NCBI GenBank assembly: GCA_014925825.1
Contig: JACGCK010000336.1
Coordinates: forward strand, 1 to 37,718
Direction: 5' to 3'
DNA: 37,718 nucleotides
Origin: Pholiota molesta
Lineage: Eukaryota; Basidiomycota; Agaricomycetes; Agaricales; Strophariaceae
This document shows positions 1 through 11,311 of the stretch, one piece after another. The notes beneath the pieces are model-generated. The model ran no database searches and was not told the origin of the DNA. It worked only from the letters and a program-made list of their open reading frames with translations. Every line of letters starts with the position of its first letter. The first letter of the stretch is position 1. Position numbers and translations under genes: made by a program.

Positions 1-11
1 CAACCGCTGGG

Positions 12-2319
12 TCGTTTTCTATGATCAAAGCTGCTGTCTGTAGGTATTAACAGCGCGCTTCTAACGCGTTCTTGATCATAATTTTCCGTCCGTTCTTCGC
101 TCCGTAAAACGCTCCGGATACATTTACACTCGCACCACATTAGCGCCGGCTATGCTTCCACTATTCGCACGCATATTATATCATAAAATAGGTTAATAAA
201 ACACCTTTCTAACGGTACCATACTCGTGCCGATTGAACAACTCTCCGAGGCCCTATAATGGAAATGGTCGTTTGTAAATAGAATATTAACCGCGGGTCGC
301 GCCGGAACGCGCGTAGGTTCGTTGGATTCTCCTGAATTTACCGGATTTAATTCCACCCTGATTATGGGAATCCGAGGCCGGGAAGGCACTGAACTGGACA
401 TGGGGATGGCCTGGATATTGCTTTGCTGGCCGGAAGATGCTATTTTTAGCGCTGCCGAGCGCGGCCTCACCCAATCCGGGCATGGATTGGTGGCACTCTC
501 CCCCTCCCCCTCATATTGGAAATTCATTTCCTCCCTCAATTCCGATCCAATTGCTTCGTTCTTTTTTTTAATATTCAATATAAATATGGTACTATGCGCC
601 TATAGCATTTATACACCACTATAATACATGCAGCATTTGTTATTTCGATATCTCTGTATTTTGGACATTGCATTTGGGGTTTTCACTGTATTTATGATGC
701 TTATTGGCACATATAGACGGTGGAAAGCTAGAGGTAAGTACCTAGTACAATTCCTGGTAGTTTAGAAGTTACCTGAATACTGTCCTATAGCTCCACACCC
801 ATAAAGAGAGACATTACTGGATATCCTCTTTGATAAATCCATATCTCAGCCAATACTGTAGCTATAACCAAGTTCAAGCATCCATTAGAGTATTAGACAT
901 GTCTTCTTTCGTTCTGCCACTCAACAATTCTCTTCTCAATGCATCTTATTGGCCATATGACAAGAATGGTTAAATATAGCAGAAATAGAGGTATTTGGCC
1001 TATAGCAATTCACATAAGCACTCTAAAATTCTGTAGAGCTAGGATATTATAGCTCTCATCATACCTACAATTCAAGATAGGCCGGAAAGAAATAGAGTGA
1101 GTGAGTGGAAAGATATTGTAGAAACATTCTACTGAAACATGATTTAAACATGTCTATGATAAGTAACATAGATAGCCTTGATCTAGTCCGATGTTTTGAC
1201 TACTAATTCCACCATATATTTCCAGACACTTACTCTATTTCTTTCCGGCCTATCTTGAATTGTAGGTATGAGTGAGAGCTATAATATCCTAGCTCTACAG
1301 AATTTTAGAGTGCTTATGTGAATTGCTATAGGCCAAATACCTCTATTTCTGCTATATTTAACCATTCTTGTCATATGGCCAATAAGATGCATTGAGAAGA
1401 GAATTGTTGAGTGGCAGAACGAAAGAAGACATGTCTAATACTCTAATGGATGCTTGAACTTGGTTATAGCTACAGTATTGGCTGAGATATGGATTTATCA
1501 AAGAGGATATCCAGTAATGTCTCTCTTTATGGGTGTGGAGCTATAGGACAGTATTCAGGTAACTTCTAAACTACCAGGAATTGTACTAGGTACTTACCTC
1601 TAGCTTTCCACCGTCTATATGTGCCAATAAGCATCATAAATACAGTGAAAACCCCAAATGCAATGTCCAAAATACAGAGATATCGAAATAACAAATGCTG
1701 CATGTATTATAGTGGTGTATAAATGCTATAGGCGCATAGTACCATATTTATATTGAATATTAAAAAAAAGAACGAAGCAATTGGATCGGAATTGAGGGAG
1801 GAAATGAATTTCCAATATGAGGGGGAGGGGGAGAGTGCCACCAATCCATGCCCGGATTGGGTGAGGCCGCGCTCGGCAGCGCTAAAAATAGCATCTTCCG
1901 GCCAGCAAAGCAATATCCAGGCCATCCCCATGTCCAGTTCAGTGCCTTCCCGGCCTCGGATTCCCATAATCAGGGTGGAATTAAATCCGGTAAATTCAGG
2001 AGAATCCAACGAACCTACGCGCGTTCCGGCGCGACCCGCGGTTAATATTCTATTTACAAACGACCATTTCCATTATAGGGCCTCGGAGAGTTGTTCAATC
2101 GGCACGAGTATGGTACCGTTAGAAAGGTGTTTTATTAACCTATTTTATGATATAATATGCGTGCGAATAGTGGAAGCATAGCCGGCGCTAATGTGGTGCG
2201 AGTGTAAATGTATCCGGAGCGTTTTACGGAGCGAAGAACGGACGGAAAATTATGATCAAGAACGCGTTAGAAGCGCGCTGTTAATACCTACAGACAGCAG
2301 CTTTGATCATAGAAAACGA
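12..2319. repeat. Giant palindrome P1 (long inverted repeat element)
   Basis: Two arms of about 1.09 kb (12-1102 and 1229-2319) are near-perfect reverse complements about position 1165.5. They are separated by a spacer of about 125 bp where pairing decays. Base 12 pairs with 2319. Outside that, 1-11 and 2320-2330 still pair in 8 of 11 positions, so the palindrome probably continues to or past the left edge and no target duplication can be scored. Each arm has a subterminal inverted pair TATGATCAA/TTGATCATA. Open frames in the arms (for example 322-624) are mirrored in both arms and resemble no known protein. I see no transposase, so this looks like a non-autonomous foldback element. Its centre matches that of P2. 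A long-read hairpin artefact is possible, but the unequal spacer and small arm differences argue against it. Confidence 0.85.
988..1343. repeat. Shared core of P1 (homologous to the P2 core)
   Basis: This inner part of P1 starts with GAGGTATTTGGC on each side. It contains GATAGGCCGGAA and, near the spacer, CATCGGACTAG on the minus strand. The same motifs in the same order surround the centre of P2 (20305-20673), where CATCGGACTAG is on the plus strand. The outer arms of the two palindromes are unrelated. Function unknown. Confidence 0.7.
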
Positions 2320-2330
2320 GCCCGCAGTTG

Positions 2331-2784
2331 CGGAGGAAAGCAGCCATCAATGTGTGCGCTTATTTCTCCCAAATAGTAATTCGCTTCTAGGGCCTGAACC
2401 AATAAAGCTATCCATATGATTCTTTCACAGATGGATTTAGAATTTAATTCCGCATCTTTTGGTATAATATGGTCCCAGTGGGTCCCATATAGGGTGCACC
2501 AGCTACCCAGGTGCATTTCCAATAATATTGGGAAAATGCTATTTTAGGTATTTCCCACCCCTGGGAGGGTCCCTGCCTCATTTGCAGTCATGTGTGGTCA
2601 TGTGGTTAGGTACCAGGTCATGTGTTTGGTCCTTGATGGCATATTTGATGGGCCAATTAGCAGAAAGTCCCAAAATGGGTCAAATCTAATGATAGATGCT
2701 GAGGTGCTGACAAATGATGGGGGGAAAAGCTTACAAATTTGTCATTCTTCTTTTGGAAAAAGTTTGATGGATTCCTTTTTGGGA
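2331..2784. other. Intergenic, no gene recognised
   Basis: No supported gene. There are short imperfect self-complementary stretches (for example around 2465-2530, GTCCCAGTGGGTCCC followed by CAGCTACCCAGGTG). The right part may belong to the diverged foldback copy that ends at 3005, whose other end I could not find. Confidence 0.3.
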
Positions 2785-3005
2785 CGACCCTGAAAACAGT
2801 GCCAAGCACTGCTCGACACCGTTGATCATGGTGTCGAGCACCAGAGCACAGTGAGCAGCAGTAGCACGTCTACTGACCATCATAGACCACTGGCTTAGGG
2901 CAGAAATTTTTCAAAGTCAGCTAGGTGAGGTGGGCAGTTAGCACTCTGGATGCAATATTTTTATCCGGGGAAATGCCACATCTTCATGTAGAATATTAAC
3001 AGACA
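2785..3005. mobile_element. Diverged terminal fragment of foldback family C
   Basis: The sequence aligns with the right arm of the element at 6448-10661. Shared landmarks in order are GACCCTGA, a cgtcgag motif, TTTCAAAGTCAGCTAGGTG, CTCTGGATGCA, ATTTTTA and a terminus AATATTAACAGACA. Read from the other strand this gives TGTCTGTTAATATT, against TGTCCGTTAATATT for the complete element. Only one end is recognisable. The flank right of 3005 is non-mobile sequence with a second copy at 23515. Confidence 0.6.
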
Positions 3006-3188
3006 AGGCTGGGATCGCAATCCGAGAGGGCTCCGTGCTGAGAAGGATGTGAAGTGCGGTGTCGACCTGCGCTTCACGCTCGACTATCAAGTATGGTTTC
3101 GGCGGGAGGACATGGTCACGACCCTCAGCGGAAGGGCTACTGATCGATTAGCATTCTAAAATCTGAAAGATGCCACGTAAAAACTTAC

Positions 3189-4021
3189 TGCGAAGCTGGA
3201 TCCGTATTTTCGCTACTAACTGGCATGCCCTGCTGCAATTTTATGTCGAAAACCATGTCCTTGTATCAAAGAAAATTATGAAAGGATGTGCATGGTTACT
3301 GTAATCTTGCCGACGTACCCTTAAGAGTCGTTTTTCCAAGTCGTCCACAGAACGATCGAGTTTATTGAGGTCTTCGATGCCACGGCTTACAAGCTTGACC
3401 AATTTTGGTCTAGCTTGGTGTTTCTTCAGCTCTCCCAAAATCTTGGTGAGCGTACTTTGCCGGAATTTAGACTTACAATTATCACGATATAAATCAGTCT
3501 TACTCACCTTGTGCAATCAGTGAGCGCATTCTCCACTTGTGCCAAATTCTCCTTGGCCCGCTCGCCAGACTTTGCAATGACCGCCAGCTTGTCGCAGATC
3601 CAATGCGATAGGCTGAGTACTTTGTCTATAATTTCGATGCAACGCTTCTTATTCGTTTCGAGCTCCTGTAAAATTTGACGTCAATATATAGACAAGGAAT
3701 GCCACCAGAGAAGTACGGACGTACATCTCTGATTTTGATAAACTGTAGGATGACTCCCGTGAGCGTCTTCACGTATGGCGCATGCTGAAGCACTTCTGCA
3801 ACTTCTTTCACAATGGCCGCAAGGGTATTTGTCAATTCAAGTCCTTTATCGATGGTGTCAATGACGATGTTACTGCCCGTTGGCGCTTGGGGAGCAGGAT
3901 CGCCGCTCGACTGAGAGGCGTCGGTTCTGCCAGTAGGTGCTTGCATCGCAGCGTTGGTTGTCGGTCGTAATCGAGAGGAAGGAACGAATGCCCACGTAGA
4001 TGTATTCGTGTTCCCACTCAT
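3189..4021 (-). pseudogene. 5' part of an MLKL/HeLo-like helical-domain gene
   Basis: Four exons join in frame on the minus strand: 4021-3725, 3665-3508, 3454-3319 and 3259-3189, with GT-AG introns of 51-59 nt. The predicted protein starts MSGNTNTSTW and has a low-complexity leader rich in P, T and Q. A helical region follows (IDKGLELTNTLAAIVKEVA, then KKRCIEIIDKVLSL). I recognise this layout from mushroom proteins whose N-terminal four-helix domain resembles that of the necroptosis effector MLKL, often ahead of a nucleotide-binding module. That assignment rests on pattern memory, not a search. After exon 4 (donor GTAAGT at 3188) no further exon is convincing, and a transposon end lies at 3005. 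The 3' segment has a diverged second copy at 23515-23785, so the locus was duplicated. Probably a truncated gene. Confidence 0.5.
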
Positions 4022-4761
4022 CTGCCGCGTGCATCGCCAACATGTCTAAAAGTATATTATTAGTGCGCATCGCCTTTTTGTTCGAACTTCCAAGGATAAC
4101 AGGCTTGAGATGACATGTGCTGATGCATGCTGCTCAGCGTCAGTCCGCTCACCGCTATACGTAGACCCTTGGACCTTATAGGTATTGTTCGTCCCGCACA
4201 GTCAATTGAAAGCTATGCAATTGACAGTTATGTAGATCGTGACATATGCACTCGTCTACAATAATACGGTAGCTTTTTATACCTTCCTGGGACCGGGCGT
4301 GGGCCCAATCCTTGTTCTTCGCATCTACCGTATGTTAATACGCAGCCATCTACGGTGCTTGCCAAAATTTATGCAAGCATTAAATTCCTATGGAAGCCAT
4401 ATACATCAATTGAAAACAGCAGATATATATAGATGGTGAAATGCCTCTCACAAATGTAGGACTTGGGTATCATCATGGATATGTGGTCCGAATGTAAGAA
4501 TACATACGGGATTCCAATAGAACTGTACTTCACATTTGAACTTCACGTCCATAGTCTGTACGATGTCTTCCAGAGTCGCAGAGACTGCCGTTGCAAGTAC
4601 TGCTATGAACGAGCTTCGTTGAGAAACTCGAGGCTTTCCTGACGGACGGGCGCTTGAGCAGATATTACGCGGATGCAGAAGACGTGGATAGATTAGAAAA
4701 ATTTCCCGTCTGACTTGGAGAGAGAAGAGGACAGACGACGACTCGGAAGTTGGACAAGGTC
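4022..4761. other. Gap between helical-domain gene and transposon
   Basis: No convincing gene. It contains the upstream region of the minus-strand gene at 3189-4021 and, at 4762-4770, the 9-bp GGGGGTTGG that also follows the transposon's right end. Confidence 0.35.
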
Positions 4762-4770
4762 GGGGGTTGG

Positions 4771-4814
4771 AGAACGTTCCGTATTTCGAGATTCCGCCCC
4801 GCCGCAAGTCCGCA
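4771..4814 (+). repeat. Left terminal inverted repeat of the two-gene transposon
   Basis: Imperfect 40-44 bp match to the reverse complement of 17374-17417. The segment CGAGATTCCGCCCCGCCGCAA is conserved apart from its edges. The repeat here ends in three AAGTCCGC-like units. Confidence 0.6.
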
Positions 4815-5929
4815 AGTCCGCAAGTCTATCCACATGGCATTTTCCGCGGTCACATGCATCACAATCCCATCGCGCACTCATCGTCTGCATTCTGGAGTGT
4901 GGACTCTACTCGACGCTCGCTCAAGCATTCAGAACTTCGCGCCCACCGCCCAACCTCTCGCGTACAACTCAAGGTCCTGCGCAAGTTTTAAGCCTCAAAA
5001 AAACTCGGTATGAATCTTTGCCACATTCTCTTCGTAAGCGACATTCTTTCCTCCGTCGTAACATGTTATACTTACCTCGGTGCCCCAGGTTTTCTTCACA
5101 CTTGTTATTCATGACCCTCTCCTTTCTTTTTTCGCCTTGTCTTTTCCGTACTGCGCCACCCAATGCATTGCCAGCCATATGTCCCAACATCCTCTCAGTC
5201 AAGCAACCTCTGCAGGTGTGCAGCCTGCACTTTTGGCACCGCCAGCAGGTGCATCATCACTGCCGCCGGCATTGCAAAAGCCACCATGTATCACCATAGG
5301 CTGCAACTTGACACGCATTCGCAAGGATTGTGGGCGCCGAATGTGTAAGGCCCACTGTCTCGAGGCGGGTGGTTGCGCCGACCCAGCACACAAAGGACTA
5401 TTGAAGGTGGCCGCACCGTCTGTAGCAGCCCGTCAAATCATTCCTCCATCTGCGTCTGCACCCGAATCATTTACTGCCCCTATGCCGTTATCTCCCAATG
5501 CCCAAGGCAGTCTCAATCACCTCCATCACGAAAAACGACAATATCTCTAGAGAAATCCTGGTGTCTCTAAAAGACATCCAGAGACACCAAGAGCACTAAA
5601 AGACCTCAGAGACAGAAAGATCTCTAGAGTTACGTGATCATCGACATGATTTACCCAGGTGTCTTTGAGTGCTCTGGGAGTCCTCTGGGTTGCCTCTGGG
5701 AGTCCTTCAAAACTGTTTGGAAGTCTATTGGATTGCTCTCAGAAGCATCCTTCCCATCCTCAATCTTTGGTGCTTTGCTTAGAATAAATGGTCAAATGTA
5801 ATAATAAAACATAATATATTATAAGGCAGAGGCTACTACTCTAATATTCTAAGTAATCTGTACTAGGGTCATAATTTACCGCCCACCCACATACATCCCC
5901 CACTGCTGTCTTCACATGTGCCCACACGC

Positions 5930-6125
5930 CGTCCACATCGTTGATGCGCCGTCGTGTCATTGTGCCGTCATGTCGTTGCACCGTCGCGTCGTTGCGCCGT
6001 CGCGCTGTCGCACCGTCGCGCGTCGTCGTCGTTGTCGCATCGTTGCGCATCGTCGTCGTTGCGCCGTCGCGCCGTCGCATCATTGCGCCGTCGCGTCCGC
6101 CGTCATTGCGCCGTCGCGTCATTGG
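5930..6125. repeat. CGTCGC-rich minisatellite
   Basis: Degenerate tandem units of about 12-15 bp, typically TTGCGCCGTCGCG, with CGTCGTCGTT runs. The same sequence in reverse complement occurs at 12190-12330 inside the hAT element, just ahead of a cassette copy. Long open frames here are by-products of the repeat. Confidence 0.7.
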
Positions 6126-6300
6126 CTGCGGCAGAGAGGCAGGTGCGCCGCAGCACGGTTCGAGCACGCCGCTTTGTCGTGGTGACGTGGAAGCGCACGG
6201 ACCAACTGGGTGCGCAGCGACGTGGTTCGAGCACGCCGCCTCGTCGTGGTGACGTGGCAGTGCACGGACCAGCTGCACGGCGGGGGGGGGGAACCCCACA
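6126..6300 (-). repeat. About 66-bp tandem repeat matching cassette exon 2
   Basis: On the minus strand, units of TGGTCCGTGCRCTKCCACGT followed by CACCACGAC and CGGCGTGCTCGAACC repeat two to three times. The unit matches sequence downstream of the cassette intron at 12513-12570, and the neighbouring CCCCGCTG stretch matches too. This looks like a cassette lacking its first exon. Confidence 0.55.
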
Positions 6301-6865
6301 GCGGCGGGGCACGGCGGATGCGAAGCAAACGGGCGGCGGTGCGTCACGGGAGGGTGATATGGCGGGTGGTGGGCGGTGTCGTCGTGTGCAAGCGCCGCGG
6401 GAGGGTGACGTGGCGGGGTGGGTGGGGTGGTGGCCGTCGCAGCCTTGTCCGTTAATATTATGTATGGGACCATGCTTGCTACCCGTAAAAATGTATGCAT
6501 CCAGAGCGGTAATTCAGCTAGCACAGCCACTCCACCTATCTGACTTTGAAAAATAATTGCCACCATCCAACTCTTCAATCACCTGATCTCGCCACTGCAC
6601 CTGGCTGAAAATAATTGCCACCATCCAATGCTTCAATCACCTGATCTCCGCCACTCATCGCTGCTCCCCGCCCGACATTGCCTCGACACCGTGCATAACC
6701 TGCTCGTCGCTGTTGTCAGGGTCATCCAAAAAAGGCAAGTCTCCAAACAATGAAATTTCAGCAGCTTACCAAACTTTACTTGTCCTTTTCAGGGTCATTT
6801 ATGAATTCCCACGAAAGCTTAGATAAAGATAGTCATATTAATAATAATCTAAATATACATTGAAT

Positions 6866-8001
6866 ATCTGAAATACACTACTACGAGCGCCCGCCGCCGT
6901 GCCCGTGCCACGTGCATTGTAGCGCTCGTGCATTCGCCGCGCCCGTGCGCTCGTCGCAGCCCGCTCGCCATGCCCGTGCCCATGCTCCTCGTGTGCGCTC
7001 GTCGTACCCGCGCTCGCCGTTCCCGCGCGAGCGCTCGTGCCTGTGCCCGCAGTAGCCGTTGGGGGGCATTGTGGCCGTCGCTGTCTTCAGATTCGCCGTT
7101 GCCACCGTCGTACTCATCATTGCCGCCGCCGTCTTCGTACTTACCGTAGTCGTCGTGCCGTCCGCCGTCGTCATGCCGTCCACCATCGTTGTCGTGCTGG
7201 CGGGGCGTCATCCTTGCTGCGGCATGGATGTGGGCTCGAGGTGGGCAGCAACAGTGCCGCGGGCAGGCTGTCGAACGAGGGTGGTGAATTGTGGCTGGCT
7301 CTGGGGTGGCTGGCTGGTACTTACCGTCGCCCGGTTCACGCTGAGCTTATAGCGTAGTGGATAGAAAGGAAGAGCGCCAAGTAAGGGCGCCCGTCCCCGG
7401 AATGTTTCTAGGAGAGGGGAGGCAGGTGGGATGGGTCAGTGAGGACGAAGGGCAACAAACGGCGACGTACGTGGCGATTTTCCCGCTGCCCGTCGCTGTC
7501 GTTTCTGCTATCTAGAGGCGCACCTCGCCTTCCACGTCAATGCCGCATGAGAGCGGGGCTCACGTACGGCTTCCACGCTGTGTGCATTGAGGCGTGATTT
7601 GCCCCTGGTGCTGTATATGCACCCCTCGCCCGCACACTGAGATTCCCGTGGAATCGAGTATCAGAGTGGCGGGTGAGGTGGGGATCATCGGTCGTGCTCT
7701 TCGCTACGGGCCTCGCTCCGCTCGCGCGCCGCGACAGGGCGCTGCTCGGTGGTGAGGGAGATGGCGGAAGCGGCGACTCCGATGCACTCATCATGGCCCT
7801 TGGCGGGCACGTGGAGATGGCAATGGCGAAGGAGACGGCAAAGGCGTGGCCACAGCGAGGAGGACGTCCATACGACGCTGGCAGGCTCGGCGCTGTAGTC
7901 CTGCTTGCAACCATGCCCGTCACGGCTTGTGGAGCGAGGTTGGTGGTGGATCGGCGTCCGCGTCGGGGGGGCATGGCAAGCCCCTGCGCCGTCGTCAAAG
8001 G
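6866..8001. other. GC-rich low-complexity left arm interior of element C
   Basis: Degenerate CGTGCC, CGCCGTC and GTCGTC repeats are followed by mixed GC-rich sequence. All six frames are partly open because stop codons are rare here. I find no domain and no consistent exon structure beyond the cassette intron that ends at 8002. Confidence 0.4.
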
Positions 8002-8290
8002 CTAGGAGGGAGAGATGTCAGAGGTGGGCGAAGGGCAGGGACTGAGCCGCACCTGTTGGATCTCCCGCGACCCGGGTCTTCCCTTTGAATCCTGTTCCCC
8101 ATCCCTTCAGCGTCCAGTGCGGGTGTGGTTGCGTCAAAGAGGGCGGCGCGTGTGCGGGTGTACAGAGGAGGGAGGTTGAAATGTTGAAGTTGCAACGCGA
8201 AGTTGAATTTCGACGATCAACAAAGAATTCAAGCGGCGCTTCGGCAAATGCCGAGCGTCGCCCGCTCATCGTCGACGACGACGCTCTACG
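8002..8290 (-). repeat. Cassette copy 1 with 51-nt intron
   Basis: Reading the minus strand from 8290: GTCGTCGACGATGAGCGG, the palindrome CGGCATTTGCCG, TTCAAC-type motifs, then GGGAAGACCC through AGATCCAACAG (8083-8053). A GTGCGG donor at 8052 and a CTAG acceptor at 8002 give a 51-nt intron. One frame encodes a GRGRS-type stretch but no long protein. Confidence 0.65.
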
Positions 8291-8949
8291 AATTCCGGTC
8301 TCAAAATACCACCGCATACGGGCGCTATAGTATTAGGACATATGTAGATATATATATACTAAGTAGAAGCAATTTATTAGATGCGGGATCGTGCTCTATA
8401 ACCGAAGTTGTCGCGATGTCACCACGCGCATCGTCGCGCATGCAATCCACCGCCTTGCATTAGCATATTCATATAGCTTTATACATTCTTAACTCTCTGG
8501 CTTGTAAATTTATTTGAAAAAACTACTATACACTATATACATAACCAGTAAGTAAGAAACTTGTAAGTGGCACTGTACTGTATGTTTGAGAACAAACAAA
8601 ATACCAAGAAGTGCATTAAGCACTCATCAAGCGGCGAGCGCGCTAGTCAATTGAGATCTTTCAACCGTGGCTACCTAACATAGTTGTAATATGCTTAATA
8701 GACTGTTCCTCGACGACATACTTATTTTATAATTTTTTTGCTACATTCACATATCGAGCAGTCATCCGAAATACACAATGAATCCCAAATATATATGCAG
8801 TTCACTGTACGTCGTGGCGATCCGCAACGGAAACACTTTTTCAGTAAGTTGCCGCGTTTGATAAGCAAATTTTATCTCGGATATATGTATCTAGTACAAC
8901 ATAAAAGCTATCACCGGTATAAATAGTCTAAAATCTGTGAAGAAAGTGC

Positions 8950-9245
8950 CCAGATCGTCGTCGACGAACGGTGAGCGGGAGGCGCTCGGCATTCGCCGAA
9001 GCGGAGTTTGAATTGACTCTTGACATTTTGAACGTTCAAGTTCCACATCAACATCAGCGTCCACCTCCATCCTCCCTCCGCGCCTCATTCCCCCCTGCCT
9101 TTACCGACCGTCATGAAACCCACGCCGGACGAACGAGGGACTCGGGGGCTGGAAAAATAAGGGAAGACCCACGGAGTGGGAGATCCACGAGGTGCGTCGC
9201 TGCTACCTCCCATCGCTCTTTTCTAACCCTACACCTTACATACAG
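8950..9245 (+). repeat. Cassette copy 2 with 54-nt intron
   Basis: Homologous to copy 1 in the opposite orientation, head to head across 8291-8949. CGTCGTCGACGA and GGTGAGCGGGAGGCG precede CTCGGCATTCGCCGAAG, then TTGAAT and TTCAAG motifs, then GGGAAGACCC ... GGGAGATCCACGAG (9161-9191). Intron 9192-9245 runs GTGCGT to CATACAG. Confidence 0.65.
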
Positions 9246-10277
9246 GAGACCGCTGGCGCAGGTAATGACACCCGCCGTGCCCCCGGCCGTTGTGTTGATG
9301 TAGCGCCCGACTCCATTTCCCGGACGCGGACCAGGAAACCACCACAGCCCACAGCAACGGCGACGGCGGCGGCGTGCATGGCGACGGCCGCGTCAGCACC
9401 CACAGGGCATAACGGACACAGCGAGCACGGGCGCGACATGCACGGCACAAGCACGGCACGAGAAGGGCACGACGAGTGTTACGAGCACACGTGTGACGTG
9501 GCAGCAGCGTCGACCACGGCAGCCATGGCCGTGATGACGAGGCGGCGCGGCGAGGGATGGCGCGGCGAAGGACGGCGCATACCCGCCACCCCTTCGCAGG
9601 TAAGCAACACCTCCCGTCAACGCCACCCCCGTCTGAACGAACCCCTACCTACAGGATACGGTCGGGGATGGCGTCGACGTTCGCCGTCCCCAGCCCCCAT
9701 TCCCCATTGTTTCCGCCAGCGACCGCCCATCCCCAACCCGCCTCCTCGTCTTCTCCCTCACTGCGACGAACATCTCAGTAGGCGGCATGTCGACAACGGG
9801 CACGACGGGCAGCGTCCACGATGGCAAGTCCGAGGCCGCAGGCAGCACCACGACGGCAGGCAGCAGGACAACGACACCAGCACTGCGGCGGCGAGTATGA
9901 AGACAAAGACGGCTACAACGACGGCTCCGGCGAGTGCGGCGGCGGCGACAGCGGTACGGAGACGGCGACGACGAGTACGAAACGACGACGACGGCACCGG
10001 CAGCAGCGAACACGGCGGCGGTGACGAACACGGCGCCGAGTACACAGACGGCGGCGGCGGCGCACTACCGTTGACGACGAAGGCAGCGGACAGCACCATG
10101 ACGACGATGGCGGTGGCGGCGGCGGCAGCGCACTGAGCCGCGTAGCACTGTGAGTAGGGTGCGGCGTGGGCCGACAAGGTCGCTAGATGCTCGGGTACGG
10201 TGGGCCCGAGCATACTGTCGGCGGGCACGAGCGCTACAATGCGTGCGGAACGGGCGCGGCGGCGCCAAGACCTAGTA
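9246..10277. other. Triplet-rich GC block, no gene supported
   Basis: Runs of CGACGG, CGGCGG and ACGACG triplets make long open frames in several phases on both strands. The predicted proteins are T/A/R homopolymer-like, with no recognisable domain. It forms the right-arm interior of element C. Confidence 0.45.
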
Positions 10278-10944
10278 GTACATGCCGCAATGTATATTTA
10301 GATTATTTATAATATGACTATTTTTATACAATTTTCGTGGGAATTTTTAAATGACCCTGAAATTCTCCAAGGAGTGTAAGAGAGTGTAAGCTGCTGAAAT
10401 TTCGTTTTTGGAGGACTTGCCTTTTTCGGATGACCCTGACAACAGCGACGAGCAGGTTATGCACGGCGTCGAGGAGTGTCAGGCAGTGAGCACAATGTTG
10501 GAGCAATAGGCAAGAGGGGATCAGGTGATTGAAGAGTTGGATGGTGGCAATTAATTTCAAAGTCAGCTAGGTGGAGTGGCTGTGCTAGCTGAATTACCGC
10601 TCTGGATGCATACATTTTTACGGGTAGCAAGCAAGGCCCCATACATGATATTGACGGATACTAGTGGCCGTCGTCGTCATGTGCGGGCGTCGTGGGCGTC
10701 GCGGGCGTCGTGGGCGTCGCGGGCGTCACGGGAGGGTACGTGGCGGGTGGAGGGCGGCGTCGTCGTGGGTGGGTGATGTGGTGACAGCGGGTGGGCATCG
10801 AAGTGGCGACGTGGCGGGGGATGGGCGTTGCAGGGCAGGCGACGTGGTGGTGGACGATGGCAGTGGTGGCCGGACGTGGCGACGTGGTGGGTGGTGGCCG
10901 TCGTCATCGTTTGCGCTGCGACTCCTCGTCGCCGTGGAAGGAAG

Positions 10945-11033
10945 CTGTGGGGAGGGGGTGGTGTCAGCAGCACACAAGGATGGAGGGTGTATGGGGCGTA
11001 CTTGGTGGGTCTCCCGCTCCTGGGTCTCCCCTT
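10945..11033 (-). repeat. Cassette copy 3 with 57-nt intron
   Basis: Minus strand: GGGGAGACCC ... GAGCGGGAGACCCACCAA, then intron 11001-10945 from GTACGC to CCCACAG. The intron resembles that of copy 4, sharing CTGCTGACACC-like and CCCCCACAG sequence. It lies outside element C but inside element A. Confidence 0.65.
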
Positions 11034-11220
11034 GATGTCTCCTCCCCTTCCAACGTCATTGTCATGTCGCCGCGTCATGTCCGTGGTTGTCCGTGGTCGA
11101 GGTGGTGTCATGGCAGCAAGTGGTGGTAGTGGTAGGAGCGAAGCGAGGAAAGGACATGGAAATTATTCTAAGTCCCGCGCCCTATAGAATCAATGGTATA
11201 TGGTACATTTTGTGTCAATA

Positions 11221-11311
11221 TTTAACTGCCCTATGGCTTAGTTGGTAACATGCCTTGTTCTTAGTACACTCCACGTGATGTCGTTCGTTCGAATCTCGTT
11301 ACGTGCACTAT
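11221..11311 (+). ncRNA. tRNA-derived (SINE-like) Pol III unit
   Basis: TGGCTTAGTTGG at 11234-11245 fits an internal A box and GTTCGAATC at 11287-11295 fits a B box. A T5 run near 11310 could end transcription. The stems do not pair well: the T arm has only one good pair and the anticodon arm fails, so this is not a functional tRNA. A decayed tRNA or SINE head is more likely. A chance match is possible. Confidence 0.35.

Larger units (their letters stand above)
6448..10661. mobile_element. Foldback element C nested in element A
   Basis: Arms 6448-6865 and 10278-10661 are imperfect reverse complements centred near 8554. Ends are TGTCCGTTAATATTATG on the left and TATCCGTCAATATCATG on the right read inward. 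Inside the arms lie GC-rich blocks, and near the middle two inverted cassette copies (7990-8290 and 8960-9260). Arm differences, including indels, show it is older than P1 and P2. The flanks on both sides are GTGGCCGTCG-type minisatellite, so no clean target duplication can be scored. No transposase is seen. A third family member's terminus is at 2785-3005. Confidence 0.65.

Noticed and set aside
150..2181. Mirrored open frames of 100-142 codons in P1
   Set aside because: They exist in both arms by symmetry, overlap on both strands, and show no domain or splice structure.
12..2319. P1 as a long-read hairpin artefact
   Set aside because: A 125-bp unequal spacer, small arm differences and a core shared with P2 make a real element more likely, though not proven.
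4715..5299. Open frame overlapping the transposon left end as a gene
   Set aside because: It overlaps several other frames around repeated CGCAAGTC units and the better-supported start at 5179.
5916..10140. Long open frames in GC-rich blocks (for example 9192-10136)
   Set aside because: Triplet and minisatellite repeats keep several frames open at once on both strands; the products are low-complexity R/T/A/P runs.
11221..11311. Functional tRNA gene
   Set aside because: T-arm and anticodon-arm stems do not pair and no acceptor stem closes.
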